In this document: in pieces, positions 1-8,901 of the stretch | How the letters are laid out: the number at the start of each line of letters is the position of its first letter | Numbering within the stretch: position 1 is the first letter of the stretch | Source of the DNA: Flavobacterium sp. Root901 | GTDB taxonomy: Bacteria > Bacteroidota > Bacteroidia > Flavobacteriales > Flavobacteriaceae | Length of the DNA: 64,000 bases | NCBI RefSeq assembly: GCF_001429765.1 | Contig: NZ_LMJB01000005.1 | Location: forward strand, 1,243,599 to 1,307,598 | Reading direction: 5' to 3' | Translations under genes and position numbers: made by a program | Notes under the pieces: generated by a model | The model's database searches: none | What the model was told of the DNA's origin: nothing | What the model saw: the letters and a program-made list of their open reading frames with translations, nothing else

Positions 1-833
1 ATTTTGAAAAAAGCTACGGCAATTTTTTTCCTAACCTGCTTTTAAATATGGATTTTTCAGAAAACTTAAAAGGACATTTTTCCTATGTTTCGAGAATTAC
101 AAGACCGCGTTATCAGGCTTTAAATCCTTATGTGGTCTATCAGGATCCTTTTACGACTATTGAAGGAAACCCTAATTTAGTTCCTGAAAAAATTCATGCT
201 TTTGAGATTGGTACGATGTACAGGAAATTCGATTTTAAAATAGGATATACTTATAAGATTGACCCAATTTCTGGCGCGGCATTACGAGGCGATACGCCAA
301 ATAGTTATGTTTTAAAAGCTATAAATCTGGAAAACGGCCATGTGTTTTTTAGTTCGCTTTCGAGATCTTTTACTATCAAATGGTGGAATTCGACTAATAC
401 CATAAATATCAATTTAAGCAAATCTGTAGATCATAAATACTCGTATGTTTTTAGTCCGGTAACGCCTCAGTTATATTTCTATTCGAATAATACATTTACA
501 ATTCCGAAATTATTTAAAATTCAGCTTCTTGCCTGGTATTTAGGAGACAGAGGTTACGGATTGGGAACAGATAACAGCCGTTCTACAGTAACACTGGGAA
601 TCGAAAGAAATTTTTTCAAAGATGCTTTACGAGTCAATTTTACAGCAAATGATATTTTCCATAAGTTCATGGTTTCCGGAGATTATAATGTTGGACAAAC
701 CCAAATTTATTACCACAGAACTTATACAAGCAATTATTTTAAATTGATTGCCGTTTACAGTTTTGGCAATTCTAAAAACACGACCTATAAAAAATCTGAA
801 ATTGAACAGACAGAAAATAACAGGGCGAGATAA
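1..833 (+). CDS. Outer-membrane beta-barrel / TonB-dependent receptor-like protein, C-terminal part
   Basis: This gene runs off the left edge; the first complete in-frame codon is at base 3 and there is no stop before 833, so only about 277 C-terminal residues are visible. They read as a series of amphipathic beta strands rich in Tyr, Phe and Asn. The segment SRITRPRYQALNPYV followed by EGNPNLVPEKIHAFEIG is typical of the outer-membrane barrel domain (PF14905 type) of Bacteroidota TonB-dependent receptor relatives. The protein should sit in the outer membrane. The substrate cannot be told because the plug domain is outside the window. A bidirectional hairpin follows the stop codon. Confidence 0.8.
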   Translation, partial: FEKSYGNFFPNLLLNMDFSENLKGHFSYVSRITRPRYQALNPYVVYQDPFTTIEGNPNLVPEKIHAFEIGTMYRKFDFKIGYTYKIDPISGAALRGDTPNSYVLKAINLENGHVFFSSLSRSFTIKWWNSTNTININLSKSVDHKYSYVFSPVTPQLYFYSNNTFTIPKLFKIQLLAWYLGDRGYGLGTDNSRSTVTLGIERNFFKDALRVNFTANDIFHKFMVSGDYNVGQTQIYYHRTYTSNYFKLIAVYSFGNSKNTTYKKSEIEQTENNRAR

Positions 834-836
834 AAG

Positions 837-866
837 AAAAGGCTTCACAATTAAGTGAAGCCTTTT
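837..866. terminator. Bidirectional terminator between convergent genes
   Basis: The perfect stem AAAAGGCTTCAC / GTGAAGCCTTTT encloses a six-base AT loop. It has an A-run on one side and a T-run on the other, so it can terminate both the receptor gene (+) and the aspartate kinase gene (-) that converge here. Confidence 0.85.
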
Positions 867-907
867 CAACATCTATCTGAATTTTAATAATTCCCTTTTA
901 TAAAGTA

Positions 908-2167
908 TTAGTTTAATTCTTTAGTCACAATCTGCATTGTTTCGCGGCTTACTTGTTTTAGCAAAACTTCTTTGTTTGCTTCAACAGTATGTGATGCCTG
1001 CTCGGTAAAGTGGCGGATTGTATATAAGGTCACATTATCGCTGTAATCAACTTTGAATTTTTTCGAAAGAATCGCATTCAGTTCAGAGAAATTCCCAAAT
1101 TTATCTTCTACACAAACAGAGAAACTAATCGCAGAGTTCTGAATCAGGTTTACTTTAATTTTGAATTCGTGGAATAAACCAAAAATCTCACTGATGTTTT
1201 CTTCCATAATAAAAGAGAAATCAATGGATGAAAGCGAAATCAAAAGCTGTTCTCTCTTTACAATAAAACAGGGATACTGCGGTTCTAGATCAACGCCTTT
1301 TGAAACGCAGGTTCCTTTTAATAAAGGGTTTACAAATGATTTTACATATAACGGGATTTCTTTTTTCTGTAAGGGCTGTAAGGTTTTTGGGTGAATAACC
1401 GTTGCTCCGTAAAATGCCAACTCAATAGCTTCACGGTACGAAATCTGGTTAAGCAGACTCGCATTTTCAAAATAACGCGGATCGGCGTTCATCACTCCCG
1501 GAACATCTTTCCAGATTGTAACACTTTCTGCATTTAAGCAGTATGCAAAGATTCCGGCCGTATAATCAGAACCTTCACGTCCTAAAGTTGTAGTGAAATT
1601 ATTTTCATCAGCACCTAAAAATCCTTGTGTAATATTTAATTGTTTTCTGGGTACATTTTTGCTGATATTTTGCTGGGTAGTTTCCCAGTCAACTTCTGCA
1701 TCTCTGTAATTTGCATTTGTTTTAATAAAATTACGTACATCAAGCCACTGCGTCTGAATTCCCATGAAATTCATAAAATGACTTAAAATATTAGTCGAAA
1801 TTAACTCTCCAAAGCTCACAACCTGATCGTAAACAAAATTGTAGTTTGGAGATTTGTTGTGTGCCAGGAAATATTCTAATTCAGAAAACTGTGCACTTAC
1901 CGCAGCAAAAACCTCATGTTTCTCGTCTTCAAATAAGTCTAATAATATTTGATTGTGGTATTTTTTTATTTCTTGTACAGATGAACTTAACTCTGGCGAT
2001 TTATCAAAATAATTCTTGATAACAACTTCAAGAGCATTTGTGGTTTTTCCCATTGCCGAAACGACCAAAATCACATCTTCATAACCCACTTTTTGCAAAA
2101 CGTCGTATACGTTTTTAATTCCTTCGGCATCCTTTACTGATGCACCTCCAAATTTAAATACTCTCAT
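908..2167 (-). CDS. lysC: Aspartate kinase
   Basis: The enzyme phosphorylates aspartate, the first step toward lysine, threonine and methionine. The N-terminus MRVFKFGGAS carries the family KFGG nucleotide-binding motif at residues 5-8, followed by VILVVSAMGKTTNALE. Further amino acid kinase motifs are TTLGREGSDYTA and the VTIWKDVPGVMNADPR stretch. At 419 residues it fits a monofunctional kinase rather than a fusion with homoserine dehydrogenase. The C-terminal third is where the ACT regulatory domains sit, but it is diverged. Flavobacteria usually have a separate aspartokinase-homoserine dehydrogenase fusion, so this could be one of several isozymes. The gene stands alone, bounded by a terminator downstream and a repeat upstream. 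Confidence 0.9.
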   Translation of the reverse strand: MRVFKFGGASVKDAEGIKNVYDVLQKVGYEDVILVVSAMGKTTNALEVVIKNYFDKSPELSSSVQEIKKYHNQILLDLFEDEKHEVFAAVSAQFSELEYFLAHNKSPNYNFVYDQVVSFGELISTNILSHFMNFMGIQTQWLDVRNFIKTNANYRDAEVDWETTQQNISKNVPRKQLNITQGFLGADENNFTTTLGREGSDYTAGIFAYCLNAESVTIWKDVPGVMNADPRYFENASLLNQISYREAIELAFYGATVIHPKTLQPLQKKEIPLYVKSFVNPLLKGTCVSKGVDLEPQYPCFIVKREQLLISLSSIDFSFIMEENISEIFGLFHEFKIKVNLIQNSAISFSVCVEDKFGNFSELNAILSKKFKVDYSDNVTLYTIRHFTEQASHTVEANKEVLLKQVSRETMQIVTKELN

Positions 2168-2237
2168 TATTAATTTATAGATTTTAGATTTTAGATTTCA
2201 GATTGGGGCGAAATCTTGCTATTTTGTTTTTTTTAAG

Positions 2238-2370
2238 CCACAGATTATCAGGGTTAAAATGATTTTTCTGCTACGAATTACATTAATTGCACTAATTTAA
2301 TTCGTGAAATTAGTGTATCCTCGGCAAACTGACACAGATTGTAAAATCATTTGAATCCTGTAATCTGTGG
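2238..2370. repeat. MITE-like intergenic repeat with CCACAGATTA termini
   Basis: The two ends are imperfect inverted repeats of about 28 bases: CCACAGATTA.CAGG..T.AAATGATTTT on the left and its complement at 2343-2370. The interior contains a second stem, CACTAATTT / AAATTAGTG. There is no coding capacity. A fragment of the same terminus (TAATCTGTGGCTTAAAA) occurs near 23683-23700, so this is a dispersed family. Confidence 0.7.
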
Positions 2371-2384
2371 AAAAATAAATATTT

Positions 2385-2879
2385 TTATAATTTTTCTAAG
2401 AACGAATTAATTCCTGTTTCATCCATTTGTACAACCTGCCAGTCTTCCAGAATTCTCGCTCCTGAATTTTTATAAAAATTAACCGCAGGAATATTCCATG
2501 CCAGAACATTCCATTCTACTCTTCGCACATTGTCTTTTTTTCCCTGTTTCATTATTTCAGCATAAAGTGCAGATCCTAAGCCGGTGCCGCGCATTTTTTC
2601 TTTAACTATTAAATCTTCAAGGTGAATGGTTTTTCCTTTCCAGGTCGAATAGCGGTAATAGTATAATGCAATTCCAGCTATTTCTTTTCCTGTTTCATTT
2701 TCCTTTGATTCAATTTCAGCTACAAAAACCTGAAAAAGCGGTTTTTCTCCAAACCCGTCACGCACTAAATCTTCTTCTGTTATGACAACTGCATCAGGTT
2801 CTTTTTCGAATATTGCCAGCTCCTGTATTAATCCCAAAACCGATTTCATATCTTCGGGATTTCCTTTTCTAATATTCAT
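2385..2879 (-). CDS. GNAT family N-acetyltransferase (diamine acetyltransferase-like)
   Basis: This 164-residue protein has the GNAT fold order. MNIRKGNPEDMKSVLGLI forms the N-terminal strand and helix, HLEDLIVKEKMRGTGLGSAL is the strand 4 / acetyl-CoA pyrophosphate-binding loop (R/Q-x-x-G-x-G/A form), and WNVLAWNIPAVNFYKNSGAR is the usual C-terminal signature. The aromatic YYYRYSTWKGKTIHLEDL region and the overall length resemble eukaryotic-type spermidine/spermine or thialysine acetyltransferases. The actual acceptor is not known. The gene is divergent from fbp, with a 171-bp shared upstream region. Confidence 0.85.
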   Translation of the reverse strand: MNIRKGNPEDMKSVLGLIQELAIFEKEPDAVVITEEDLVRDGFGEKPLFQVFVAEIESKENETGKEIAGIALYYYRYSTWKGKTIHLEDLIVKEKMRGTGLGSALYAEIMKQGKKDNVRRVEWNVLAWNIPAVNFYKNSGARILEDWQVVQMDETGINSFLEKL

Positions 2880-3050
2880 ATATTCCTATTATTAATCATG
2901 TATTCGCTAAAAAAACCTTTTATTGCACAGTACTTTTTGCTATTAATTAGCAAATATACAATTGTAGCAAACTAACGAAATAATTTTTAAATCATTCTCA
3001 CAAAATAAACGATATTTGTGACTTAAAATTAAAACTACAACGATATAGTA

Positions 3051-4055
3051 ATGGAAGAACGCAATAAAACACTGGGAGAGTTTATTATTGAGAACCAAAA
3101 AGCATTTCAGTATTCGTCGGGAGAACTTTCCCGGATCATCAACTCGATTCGGTTGGCAGCAAAGGTTGTCAATCATAAAGTAAACCAGGCTGGACTGGTA
3201 GATATCATCGGCGCCGCAGGCGAGCAGAATATCCAGGGAGAAGACCAGCAAAAATTAGATGTCTATGCAAACGAAGTATTTATCCAGACGTTAATAAACC
3301 GTGAGATTGTCTGTGGTATTGCTTCAGAAGAAAACGACGATTTTATTACAGTTAAGGGGAGCGACAACTGTCATAATAATAAGTACGTGATCTTAATGGA
3401 TCCGCTTGACGGATCTTCAAACATTGATGTAAACGTTTCGGTAGGAACTATTTTTTCTGTTTTTAGAAGAATAACACCAATTGGAACTCCGGTAACAAGC
3501 GAGGATTTTTTACAGCCGGGAATCAATCAGGTTGCAGCAGGATATGTAATATATGGAACTTCGACAATGCTGGTTTACACAACCGGATATGGCGTAAATG
3601 GTTTTACACTCAATCCGGCAATTGGTACATTTTACCTTTCACACCCAAATATGAAGTTTCCTGAAAACGGAAGCATTTACTCCGTAAATGAAGGTAATTA
3701 TGTTCATTTTCCGCAGGGAGTAAAAAATTATATTAAATATTGTCAGCGTGAAGAAGAAGACAGACCTTACACATCCCGATATATAGGAAGTTTAGTGGCC
3801 GATTTTCACCGAAATATGATTAAAGGCGGAATTTATATTTATCCAACAAGTTCAAAAGCACCAAAAGGGAAATTACGTTTATTATATGAATGTAATCCAA
3901 TGGCGTTTTTGGCAGAGCAGGCCGGAGGAAAAGCAACAGACGGTTTTGGAAGAATTATGGAAATCCAGCCATCAGAACTGCACCAAAGAGTTCCATTTTT
4001 TTGCGGAAGTAAAAGCATGGTAGAAAAAGCAGAAGAGTTTATGGCCGCTGAATAA
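3051..4055 (+). CDS. fbp: Class 1 fructose-1,6-bisphosphatase
   Basis: This is the gluconeogenic enzyme converting fructose-1,6-bisphosphate to fructose-6-phosphate. Class 1 signatures are present: the metal-ligand Glu pair in ASEEND (residues 91-96), DPLDGSSN at 117-124, and the sugar-phosphate site around [19 protein letters not shown]. At 334 residues it is normal for the family and shows no truncation. The start ATG follows an AT-rich region with a GATATTTG box at 3011-3018, one base off the TAnnTTTG consensus. The transcript is closed by a strong terminator at 4091. Confidence 0.95.
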   Translation: MEERNKTLGEFIIENQKAFQYSSGELSRIINSIRLAAKVVNHKVNQAGLVDIIGAAGEQNIQGEDQQKLDVYANEVFIQTLINREIVCGIASEENDDFITVKGSDNCHNNKYVILMDPLDGSSNIDVNVSVGTIFSVFRRITPIGTPVTSEDFLQPGINQVAAGYVIYGTSTMLVYTTGYGVNGFTLNPAIGTFYLSHPNMKFPENGSIYSVNEGNYVHFPQGVKNYIKYCQREEEDRPYTSRYIGSLVADFHRNMIKGGIYIYPTSSKAPKGKLRLLYECNPMAFLAEQAGGKATDGFGRIMEIQPSELHQRVPFFCGSKSMVEKAEEFMAAE

Positions 4056-4056
4056 G

Positions 4057-4188
4057 TTTTCAGTTTTCAGTGGCAGTTTTCAGATAAACAAACCCGACAG
4101 ATTTTTAAAAACTTGTCGGGTTTTTGTTTTGAGTAGCTTAAAATTTCAACAGAAACGATACTGAAACTGAAAACCGCGACTGAAAACT
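4057..4188. repeat. Composite repeat, copy 1 (TTTTCAG arms around a CCCGACA hairpin)
   Basis: The outer arms are tandem TTTTCAG-type units (CAGTTTTCAGTGGCAGTTTT on the left, complementary CTGAAACTGAAAACCGCGAC on the right). They enclose the CCCGACA terminator hairpin. A second copy with the same organisation lies at 4688-4819, so the two copies bracket the lipoprotein gene between them. Confidence 0.65.
4091..4125 (+). terminator. Terminator of fbp (CCCGACA family)
   Basis: AACCCGACA pairs with TGTCGGGTT across an AT-rich inner stem and loop, followed by a T-run. This is one of five near-identical hairpins in the window. Confidence 0.88.
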
Positions 4189-4274
4189 TAAAAAACACAC
4201 GCAACCATTTCTGGATTTAAACATCTTTAGTAAAAATAACCACAGATATTTATTATTCCAAAATTCAGATTATT

Positions 4275-4685
4275 ATGAAAAAATTACTATTTACCCTTTT
4301 TACTGCGCTTTCCTTTTTAATAATTTCCTGCAGTAGTGATGAAAGCAGTGGAGGCATTGTAGGCGGCGGCACTGATCCAATTAAACTTTCTAATAAAAAT
4401 ATAAGTTTTAGTTCAGATGCACATTCGGTTACGATTACCTCCCAATCAAAATGGTGGCGGGTAAGTGATCTGAGAATAAATGACGAAAGGTTTGGCTTTA
4501 ACAGTGAAATAGCCGCTCAACAGAGTTTTATTTTAAAGTATAATGAATTCCAGATTGAAAGAAAAGATGGGACTACTATAATAATTAGTATCAACAAAAA
4601 CACAACCAATCAAGACAGAACTCTTGTCGTTACTCTGCAGGAAGGGAATTATTATGATTATATAAATATTAAACAGTCAAAATAG
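4275..4685 (+). CDS. Small BACON-like lipoprotein of unknown function
   Basis: The 136-residue product begins with a lipoprotein signal: charged MKK, a hydrophobic core, then the lipobox LIIS-Cys19 followed by SSDESS, so it should be anchored in a membrane. The mature part, with IKLSNKNISFSSDAHSVTIT early and RTLVVTLQEGNYYDYINIKQ at the end, resembles the BACON / Ig-like sandwich of Bacteroidota surface proteins (strand pattern, S-x-W-W motif SKWWRVS). That assignment is by eye. There is no enzymatic motif. It lies alone between two copies of a composite repeat. Confidence 0.65.
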   Translation: MKKLLFTLFTALSFLIISCSSDESSGGIVGGGTDPIKLSNKNISFSSDAHSVTITSQSKWWRVSDLRINDERFGFNSEIAAQQSFILKYNEFQIERKDGTTIIISINKNTTNQDRTLVVTLQEGNYYDYINIKQSK

Positions 4686-4687
4686 AT

Positions 4688-4819
4688 TCAGTTTCCAGTC
4701 GCAGCTGCCAGATATAACAAACCCGACAGGTTTTTAAAAAACTTGTCGGGTTTATATTTTTAATTTAAATCTCAACTCTCAGGGCAATACTGAAAACTGC
4801 CATTGAAAACTGAAAACTA
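4688..4819. repeat. Composite repeat, copy 2
   Basis: The organisation matches 4057-4188: a TTTCCAGTCGCAGCTGCCAG left arm, the CCCGACA hairpin in the centre, and an ACTGAAAACTGCCATTGAAA right arm. It ends immediately before the stop codon of the convergent TerB-like gene. Confidence 0.65.
4720..4753. terminator. CCCGACA-family terminator between convergent genes
   Basis: AACCCGACAGG pairs with the complementary CTTGTCGGGTT, with an A/T-rich centre and a T-run. It closes the lipoprotein transcript and may also serve the convergent TerB-like gene. Confidence 0.8.
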
Positions 4820-4822
4820 AAA

Positions 4823-5254
4823 TTACTTGTTCATATTTTCCATTTCGAAAAGAAAAGTATCTAAATCAACTTTTTTGTCAATTAGAGATAACGCTTTTCT
4901 AATAATATAATTTACGTTTCCTGGAGTGAAACCCAAAGCTAATCCCATACGGGTTAACATAACTTCCTGCTGGTCACCTAAATGGTGGTCAACGTGAATC
5001 ATCCTTGCCAAATCATATAAACGCTCTAATCGCTGCGAGTACAAATACGGTGGATTTATTGGATATTTCAAAGGATTTTTAAGAATCTCAGTGTATTCTT
5101 CTTCTGAAATTTCTAATCTTGAAGCTAATTTGTCCAAAAAGTCTTTTTCTTCTGGACTTACTTTTCCGTCAGCAAACGCTACACGAACAATTGCAGAGAA
5201 ATGACCTCTGTTTCTTTGTTTGAATTCGTTATCAAATAATTCTGAAAATGACAT
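4823..5254 (-). CDS. TerB family protein
   Basis: This 143-residue all-helical protein has the TerB / tellurite-resistance-like signature. HFSAIVRVAFADGKVSPEEK (residues 18-37) carries the conserved acidic D-G-x-x-x-x-E-E metal-binding-type loop, and a second acidic segment is IHVDHHLGDQQE. TerB-like domains act in stress and membrane-associated protein complexes in many bacteria. The genes around this one are not a ter cluster, so tellurite resistance should not be assumed. It has its own upstream region, divergent from the HupE-like gene. Confidence 0.75.
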   Translation of the reverse strand: MSFSELFDNEFKQRNRGHFSAIVRVAFADGKVSPEEKDFLDKLASRLEISEEEYTEILKNPLKYPINPPYLYSQRLERLYDLARMIHVDHHLGDQQEVMLTRMGLALGFTPGNVNYIIRKALSLIDKKVDLDTFLFEMENMNK

Positions 5255-5423
5255 AATTAAAATAAGTTTTATGGAACAAAGATAAATTTTATTTTAATTT
5301 AACAATTTTAAAATTTTAATAAATTTAACTTATTTTTACTTGTTGTTTTAAGGATACGCATCGTAAAATCTTCAAAATAAATCGTAAGTTTACAACCCCT
5401 AATCAATTAATTATAGTACCCGT

Positions 5424-6017
5424 ATGTCGCAATTTTGGATTTATTTTCAAATAGGATTAAAGCATGTTTTAGATATTAACGCCTACGATCACGTTCTTTT
5501 TTTAATCGCATTAACTGTTCCTTATTCTTTCAAAGACTGGAAACGTATTTTGCTTCTGGTTTCGGTTTTTACAATCGGTCATACATTAGCTTTAATACTT
5601 TCTGTTTTCGGAATAATTGCAATAAAAGTAAATATTGTTGAATTCTTAATTCCGATTACGATTCTGATTACAGCCTTATATCATCTTTTTACTGCAGGAA
5701 AAGCAACGAAAAACGATGGCGTAAACGTAGTATTTTTTGTGACTTTATTCTTTGGAATCATCCACGGACTCGGATTCTCAAATTATTTTAAAAGCATTTT
5801 AGGAGGATCGCCAAGTTCAAAATTAATGCCTTTAGGAGAATTTGCTTTGGGAATTGAGGCGGCACAGCTGGTAGTTGTTTTTGTAGTTTTGGTAATATCT
5901 TATATTGTACAAACAGTATTTCGTTTTTCAAAACGCGACTGGGCACTTGTAATGTCAGCATTTATTATTGGAGTTGTAATTCCGATGATTATTGATAGTC
6001 CAATTTGGAACAGATAA
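5424..6017 (+). CDS. HupE/UreJ family membrane protein
   Basis: The 197-residue integral membrane protein has about six hydrophobic segments. Conserved polar residues of HupE/UreJ-type metal transporters lie inside the membrane parts: GLKHVLDINAYDHVLFLIAL near residues 11-30, FTIGHTLAL, and the FGIIHGLGFSNYF motif near 110. These His/Asp residues suggest transport of nickel, cobalt or another divalent metal, but no urease or hydrogenase genes are nearby to support a substrate. It is the first gene of a close + strand run; the next start is 5 bases after its stop. Confidence 0.8.
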   Translation: MSQFWIYFQIGLKHVLDINAYDHVLFLIALTVPYSFKDWKRILLLVSVFTIGHTLALILSVFGIIAIKVNIVEFLIPITILITALYHLFTAGKATKNDGVNVVFFVTLFFGIIHGLGFSNYFKSILGGSPSSKLMPLGEFALGIEAAQLVVVFVVLVISYIVQTVFRFSKRDWALVMSAFIIGVVIPMIIDSPIWNR

Positions 6018-6022
6018 AATAA

Positions 6023-6454
6023 ATGGAAATAAAAAAATTAAATAAATACGATAAAGCTTATTTGCGAATCGCTAAAGAATGGAGCCTTTTATCCTACTGC
6101 AAGCGTAAACAAGTTGGGGCGATTATCGTAAAAGACAGAATGATCATCTCTGATGGTTATAACGGAACACCATCCGGATTTGAAAATTGCTGTGAAGATG
6201 AAAACGGATTAACGCGCTGGGATGTTCTGCATGCCGAAGCAAACGCAATCTTAAAAGTAGCCAGATCTACACAATCTTGTGAAGGCGCAACATTGTATAT
6301 TACACTTTCGCCTTGCAAAGAATGTAGTAAATTAATACACCAGTCCGGAATAAAAAGAGTGGTATATCAGGACGGATATCGTGATGATTCCGGAATTCAA
6401 TTTTTAATAAAAGCAGGTGTTGAAGTTCAGCATATTCCTGTTTTAGAAGAGTAA
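6023..6454 (+). CDS. dCMP deaminase family protein
   Basis: This is a zinc-dependent cytidine/deoxycytidylate deaminase fold protein of 143 residues. The zinc ligands and catalytic glutamate are visible as H70-A-E72 (HAEANAIL) and P97-C98-K-E-C101. The N-terminal WSLLSYCKRKQVGAIIVKD and the DGYNGTPSGFENCCED segment are typical of the dCMP deaminase / ComEB group. The enzyme would convert dCMP to dUMP for thymidylate synthesis. Its stop overlaps the start of the following protease by one base (TAATG), indicating translational coupling. Confidence 0.88.
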   Translation: MEIKKLNKYDKAYLRIAKEWSLLSYCKRKQVGAIIVKDRMIISDGYNGTPSGFENCCEDENGLTRWDVLHAEANAILKVARSTQSCEGATLYITLSPCKECSKLIHQSGIKRVVYQDGYRDDSGIQFLIKAGVEVQHIPVLEE

Positions 6455-8031
6455 TGAAATTTAATCCCAAATATCTGCCAATCGTTATCGGGGCGACTTT
6501 TGCTCTCGGAACTATAATCGGAAGTTTAACAAACGCTTCCGCAGATGATCAGCTTTTGGCTAAAAATTATTCTAAAACCAAGCTAAATAAACTGATTGAT
6601 TTTATCAATACCGAATATGTTGACAGTGTTAACACAGATTCAATTGTAAACCTTACAGTCGATAATATACTTTCAAAATTAGATCCGCATTCTGTTTATA
6701 TTCCGCCAAGCGAACAAGCCGAAGTTGCTGAAAGCATGAAAGGCGATTTTGTGGGAATCGGAATTAATTTCTACATGTACAAAGATTCTGTTGCAATTAT
6801 AAAACCGGTCGAAAACGGACCTTCAGCGAAAGCGGGATTAAAATCCGGCGACCGAATTTTGTACGCAGGAAAAACTAAATTGTACGGAAGAAAACTTCCT
6901 TCTGATAGTTTATTCTCCAAATTAAAAGGAATAAAAGGCTCTGAAATTGAATTGACCGTTTTTAGAAAATCAGAACAAAAGAAACTGAAGTTTAAAATTA
7001 AAAGAGATATTATTCCGATAAAAAGTGTCGATGCTTCTTTGTTAATTGGAAACAATACCGGTTATATCAAAATCAATCGTTTTGCAGAAACCACTTTTAA
7101 TGAATTCAAAACAGGTTTAACACGATTAAAACAAAAGGGAATTCAGTCGCTTGTAATCGATCTTCGTGATAATGGAGGAGGTTATATGGAAGAAGCAATT
7201 GCAATTGCCGATGAATTTCTGAAAGATAAACAGCTTATTGTTTTTACAAAAAACAAAAACGGAACTACTGAAAAAACATACGCCACAAAAGCCGGAAGTT
7301 TTGAAACCGGAAAAGTATATGTTTTGATTAATGAAAACAGTGCTTCTGCCAGCGAAATTTTGGCCGGCGCAATTCAAGACAGTGATCGCGGGACCATTGT
7401 TGGGCGCCGTTCTTTTGGTAAAGGTTTGGTACAGCGCGAAATGGATTTTAACGACGGATCTGCAGTTCGTTTAACTGTAGCAAGATATTACACTCCAACA
7501 GGAAGATCAATTCAAAAACCGTATAAAAAAGGAAACGAAGAATATTTTAAAGAATCAGAATCCAGAATAAATTCGGGGGAATTGTATGCAAAAGACAGTA
7601 TTAAAGTAGCTGATTCTTTGAAATTTAAAACTCCAAAAGGGAAAATAGTATACGGCGGCGGCGGAATCGTTCCGGATATTTTTGTTCCGATAGAAGCGGA
7701 GCATGGAAACGAAAATGCAGCTTACTTACTTCAAACCGGAATTGTTGGTCATTTTGTTTTTGAAGAATTAGATAAAAACCGAAATGCTTTTGCAGGACTT
7801 CACTTTGCAGACTTTTTGGAGAAAATGAAAAGTTCCGATGCTTATTTTAAAAAGTTTAAAAACTATATTTTAATGACAGGTTTAGATCTTAAACTAGACA
7901 AAACCAAATCATTAGTAAACCGGTATATTACTGCAGAATTTGCGCGCCAATTGTACGGCGAAATGTATTATTATGATGTTATTTTAAAAGATGATGCCAT
8001 GATAAAAACAGTTTTAAATCAGAAGAAATAA
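6454..8031 (+). CDS. S41 family carboxyl-terminal processing peptidase
   Basis: The 525-residue envelope protease starts with a hydrophobic signal/anchor (residues 8-24). A PDZ domain follows at about 95-185, with the binding loop near FVGIGIN and SAKAGLKSGDRI. The catalytic domain carries Ser298 in NSASASEILAGA and Lys323 in SFGKG, with the 25-residue spacing of CtpB-like serine-lysine proteases. Such enzymes trim C-termini of periplasmic or secreted proteins. The protein should act in the periplasm. No missing catalytic residue is seen. The start overlaps the deaminase stop codon. Confidence 0.93.
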   Translation: MKFNPKYLPIVIGATFALGTIIGSLTNASADDQLLAKNYSKTKLNKLIDFINTEYVDSVNTDSIVNLTVDNILSKLDPHSVYIPPSEQAEVAESMKGDFVGIGINFYMYKDSVAIIKPVENGPSAKAGLKSGDRILYAGKTKLYGRKLPSDSLFSKLKGIKGSEIELTVFRKSEQKKLKFKIKRDIIPIKSVDASLLIGNNTGYIKINRFAETTFNEFKTGLTRLKQKGIQSLVIDLRDNGGGYMEEAIAIADEFLKDKQLIVFTKNKNGTTEKTYATKAGSFETGKVYVLINENSASASEILAGAIQDSDRGTIVGRRSFGKGLVQREMDFNDGSAVRLTVARYYTPTGRSIQKPYKKGNEEYFKESESRINSGELYAKDSIKVADSLKFKTPKGKIVYGGGGIVPDIFVPIEAEHGNENAAYLLQTGIVGHFVFEELDKNRNAFAGLHFADFLEKMKSSDAYFKKFKNYILMTGLDLKLDKTKSLVNRYITAEFARQLYGEMYYYDVILKDDAMIKTVLNQKK

Positions 8032-8048
8032 TCCTAAATTCTAATTTG

Positions 8049-8414
8049 ATGGAAAAAGACCAAATCGTAAATGCCGAAATTGAACTTTTGACCGCAATTA
8101 AAAATGCCGATGTTACTGTTTTGGAACAAATCCTTCACGATGATCTGCTTTTCAATATGCCGGACGGACAAACCATTACAAAAGAATTTGATTTGAATTC
8201 ATACCGTTCCGGTAAAATGAAAATTGATTCTCTGGAGGCTTCGGATCAAATTATTAATATTATAGATGATACAGCTGTCGTTGCTGTTTCTGTTTCATTA
8301 AAAGGAACTTACGATAATAATCCTGTCAATGGCGTTTTTAAATACATACGTGTTTGGAAACAATTTGGCGCAGATTTGAAAATTATCGCCGGAAGCTGCA
8401 TTCAACTGGCATAA
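8049..8414 (+). CDS. NTF2-like (DUF4440/SnoaL-type) protein
   Basis: The small 121-residue protein is a cone-shaped NTF2-like fold. The N-terminal helix AEIELLTAIKNADVTVLEQI, the LHDDLLFNMPDGQTITKE segment, and paired strands ending KYIRVWKQFGADLKIIAGSC fit DUF4440. I chose the ATG at 8049 over the TTG codon directly before it. Members bind small ligands or act as accessory domains, and no catalytic residue can be assigned. It follows the protease gene by 17 bases and may be cotranscribed. Confidence 0.75.
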   Translation: MEKDQIVNAEIELLTAIKNADVTVLEQILHDDLLFNMPDGQTITKEFDLNSYRSGKMKIDSLEASDQIINIIDDTAVVAVSVSLKGTYDNNPVNGVFKYIRVWKQFGADLKIIAGSCIQLA

Positions 8415-8502
8415 ATTTTGACTGCAAAAATAATATTAACTTAAAATAGAACATACCGAAACCTCGTTAATCATAACGTACTTTGCGGTTAAAATTTAAA
8501 AT

Positions 8503-8820
8503 ATGAAAAATCTGAAAAAAATAAGTTTAGTTGTAATTCTGATGACTTTTATAATCTCTTGTACAACGATGAAAAACGATGCGAATAAGGCAGTTTCCGG
8601 AAAAGTAGAATCAATTGAATCCGGAAAAGACGGTTACACTGCAAAAATTAATACAGATACAAAAGAAGTATATTTTGCAACAATCAGCATCGTAAATGTT
8701 GGCGGGCCGCAAAATTACAAGCAGTTAAAAATAGGAGATGTAGTTTCGTTAAAAGGAGAAATCTGGAAATCTGATGATGAGAATCATATTAAGGTAACGA
8801 AGATTGTTTCGGTGAAATAA
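8503..8820 (+). CDS. Small lipoprotein of unknown function
   Basis: The 105-residue product has a lipoprotein signal: MKNLKK, a hydrophobic stretch, then the lipobox FIIS-Cys20-TTM. The remaining ~80 residues show alternating strands (KVESIESGKDGYTAKI, KIGDVVSLKGEIWKS, HIKVTKIVSV) that look like a small beta barrel, possibly OB-like. This fold guess is from pattern only. It has its own terminator directly downstream, so it is probably a single-gene transcript. Confidence 0.7.
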   Translation: MKNLKKISLVVILMTFIISCTTMKNDANKAVSGKVESIESGKDGYTAKINTDTKEVYFATISIVNVGGPQNYKQLKIGDVVSLKGEIWKSDDENHIKVTKIVSVK

Positions 8821-8841
8821 ATTTACTTACTTAAAATAAAA

Positions 8842-8868
8842 AAACACTGATTTTGTCAGTGTTTTTTT
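8842..8868 (+). terminator. Rho-independent terminator
   Basis: The stem AAACACTGA / TCAGTGTTT has a five-base loop and is followed by a run of T. It lies 22 bases after the lipoprotein stop. Confidence 0.88.
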
Positions 8869-8901
8869 ATTTTAAGATGTATTAAATAATAAACATAACT
8901 T

